NCBI GenBank assembly: GCA_030609245.1
Contig: JAUWCP010000145.1
Location: forward strand, 1 to 6,214
Direction of reading: 5' to 3'
Length of the DNA stretch: 6,214 bases
Origin: Hyphomicrobium sp.
GTDB taxonomy: Bacteria; Pseudomonadota; Alphaproteobacteria; Rhizobiales; Hyphomicrobiaceae
A program made the translations under genes and the position numbers. Positions 6,012 through 6,214 of this stretch are shown piece by piece; the stretch's first letter is position 1, and every line of letters begins with the position of its first letter. The notes beneath the pieces are model-generated. The model saw only the letters and a program-made list of their open reading frames with translations. It had not been told where the DNA came from and searched no databases.

Positions 6012-6214
6012 ATGGCAATACTCCCCATTCTGACGCTGCCCGACCCAATCCTGCGCAAGGTCTCTGAGCCGGTAGAGCACGTGGACGAGGAGTTGCGCCA
6101 GTTGATGGACGATATGCTGGAGACAATGTACGCGGCACCGGGCGTCGGGCTTGCCGCAGTGCAGGTTGGTGTGCCTCGCCGTCTCGTTGTGCTCGATGTA
6201 TCGAAGGATGAGGA
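6012..6214 (+). CDS. def: Peptide deformylase, N-terminal part (cut by window end)
   Basis: Peptide deformylase is a cytoplasmic metallo-hydrolase that removes the formyl group from the N-terminal methionine of new proteins. The visible 67 codons give the standard start (MAILPILTLPDPILRKVS) and family motif 1, GVGLAAVQ at residues 44-51, whose Gln helps form the active site. They are followed by a hydrophobic strand LVVLDVSKDE. The metal-binding motifs EGCLS and HEMDH lie beyond the window, so completeness cannot be judged. The ATG at 6012 matches the family N-terminus; an in-frame GTG at 5943 would add 23 unlikely residues. No Shine-Dalgarno sequence is present. In many bacteria def is followed by fmt, which would be expected just downstream. 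The 193-base gap and the candidate promoter suggest it is transcribed apart from the glycosyltransferase. Confidence 0.95.
   Translation, partial: MAILPILTLPDPILRKVSEPVEHVDEELRQLMDDMLETMYAAPGVGLAAVQVGVPRRLVVLDVSKDE

Noticed and set aside
6141..6164. Val in deformylase motif 1 (GVGLAAVQ) as a loss of function
   Set aside because: That position is variable in the family; the invariant Gly, Ala-Ala and Gln are present.

Overview
The window looks like a chromosomal segment of a GC-rich alphaproteobacterium, probably of the Hyphomicrobiales (Rhizobiales). This rests on the alphaproteobacterial character of the RecR and peptide deformylase proteins and on high-GC codon use. It is an inference; no species can be named from the sequence.

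Layout, all genes on the + strand: (1) 1-124, a non-coding leader with inverted repeats and a possible extended -10 promoter just before recR. (2) recR, 125-730, recombination mediator, complete. (3) A 12-helix MATE-family efflux transporter, about 785-2200, in tight tandem with recR. (4) 2201-2682, a stretch of about 480 bases with no convincing gene. It holds a possible minus-strand receiver-domain remnant, a recurrent GTAG motif, two palindromes and an unrecognised minus-strand ORF with atypical codons. (5) A membrane-anchored nucleoside-diphosphate-sugar 4,6-dehydratase of the WbpM/CapD/PglF type, about 2683-4674. (6) A GT4 glycosyltransferase, 4637-5818, whose start overlaps or abuts the dehydratase. 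(7) A 193-base gap with a weak hairpin and a candidate promoter. (8) The first 67 codons of def (peptide deformylase), from 6012 and cut by the window end.

The housekeeping genes recR and def act in DNA repair and N-terminal protein maturation. Between them lie a transporter and a two-gene surface-glycan module: the dehydratase would make a UDP-4-keto-6-deoxy sugar, and the glycosyltransferase would add a sugar to a lipid-linked or other acceptor. The module is incomplete here, with no initiating phosphosugar transferase, aminotransferase, flippase or polymerase, so it must act with genes elsewhere.

I found no CRISPR array, tRNA, rRNA, intact mobile element or clearly new system. The most useful leads are a possibly leaderless def transcript, the unexplained 2201-2682 gap, and the placement of the glycan pair between recR and def.
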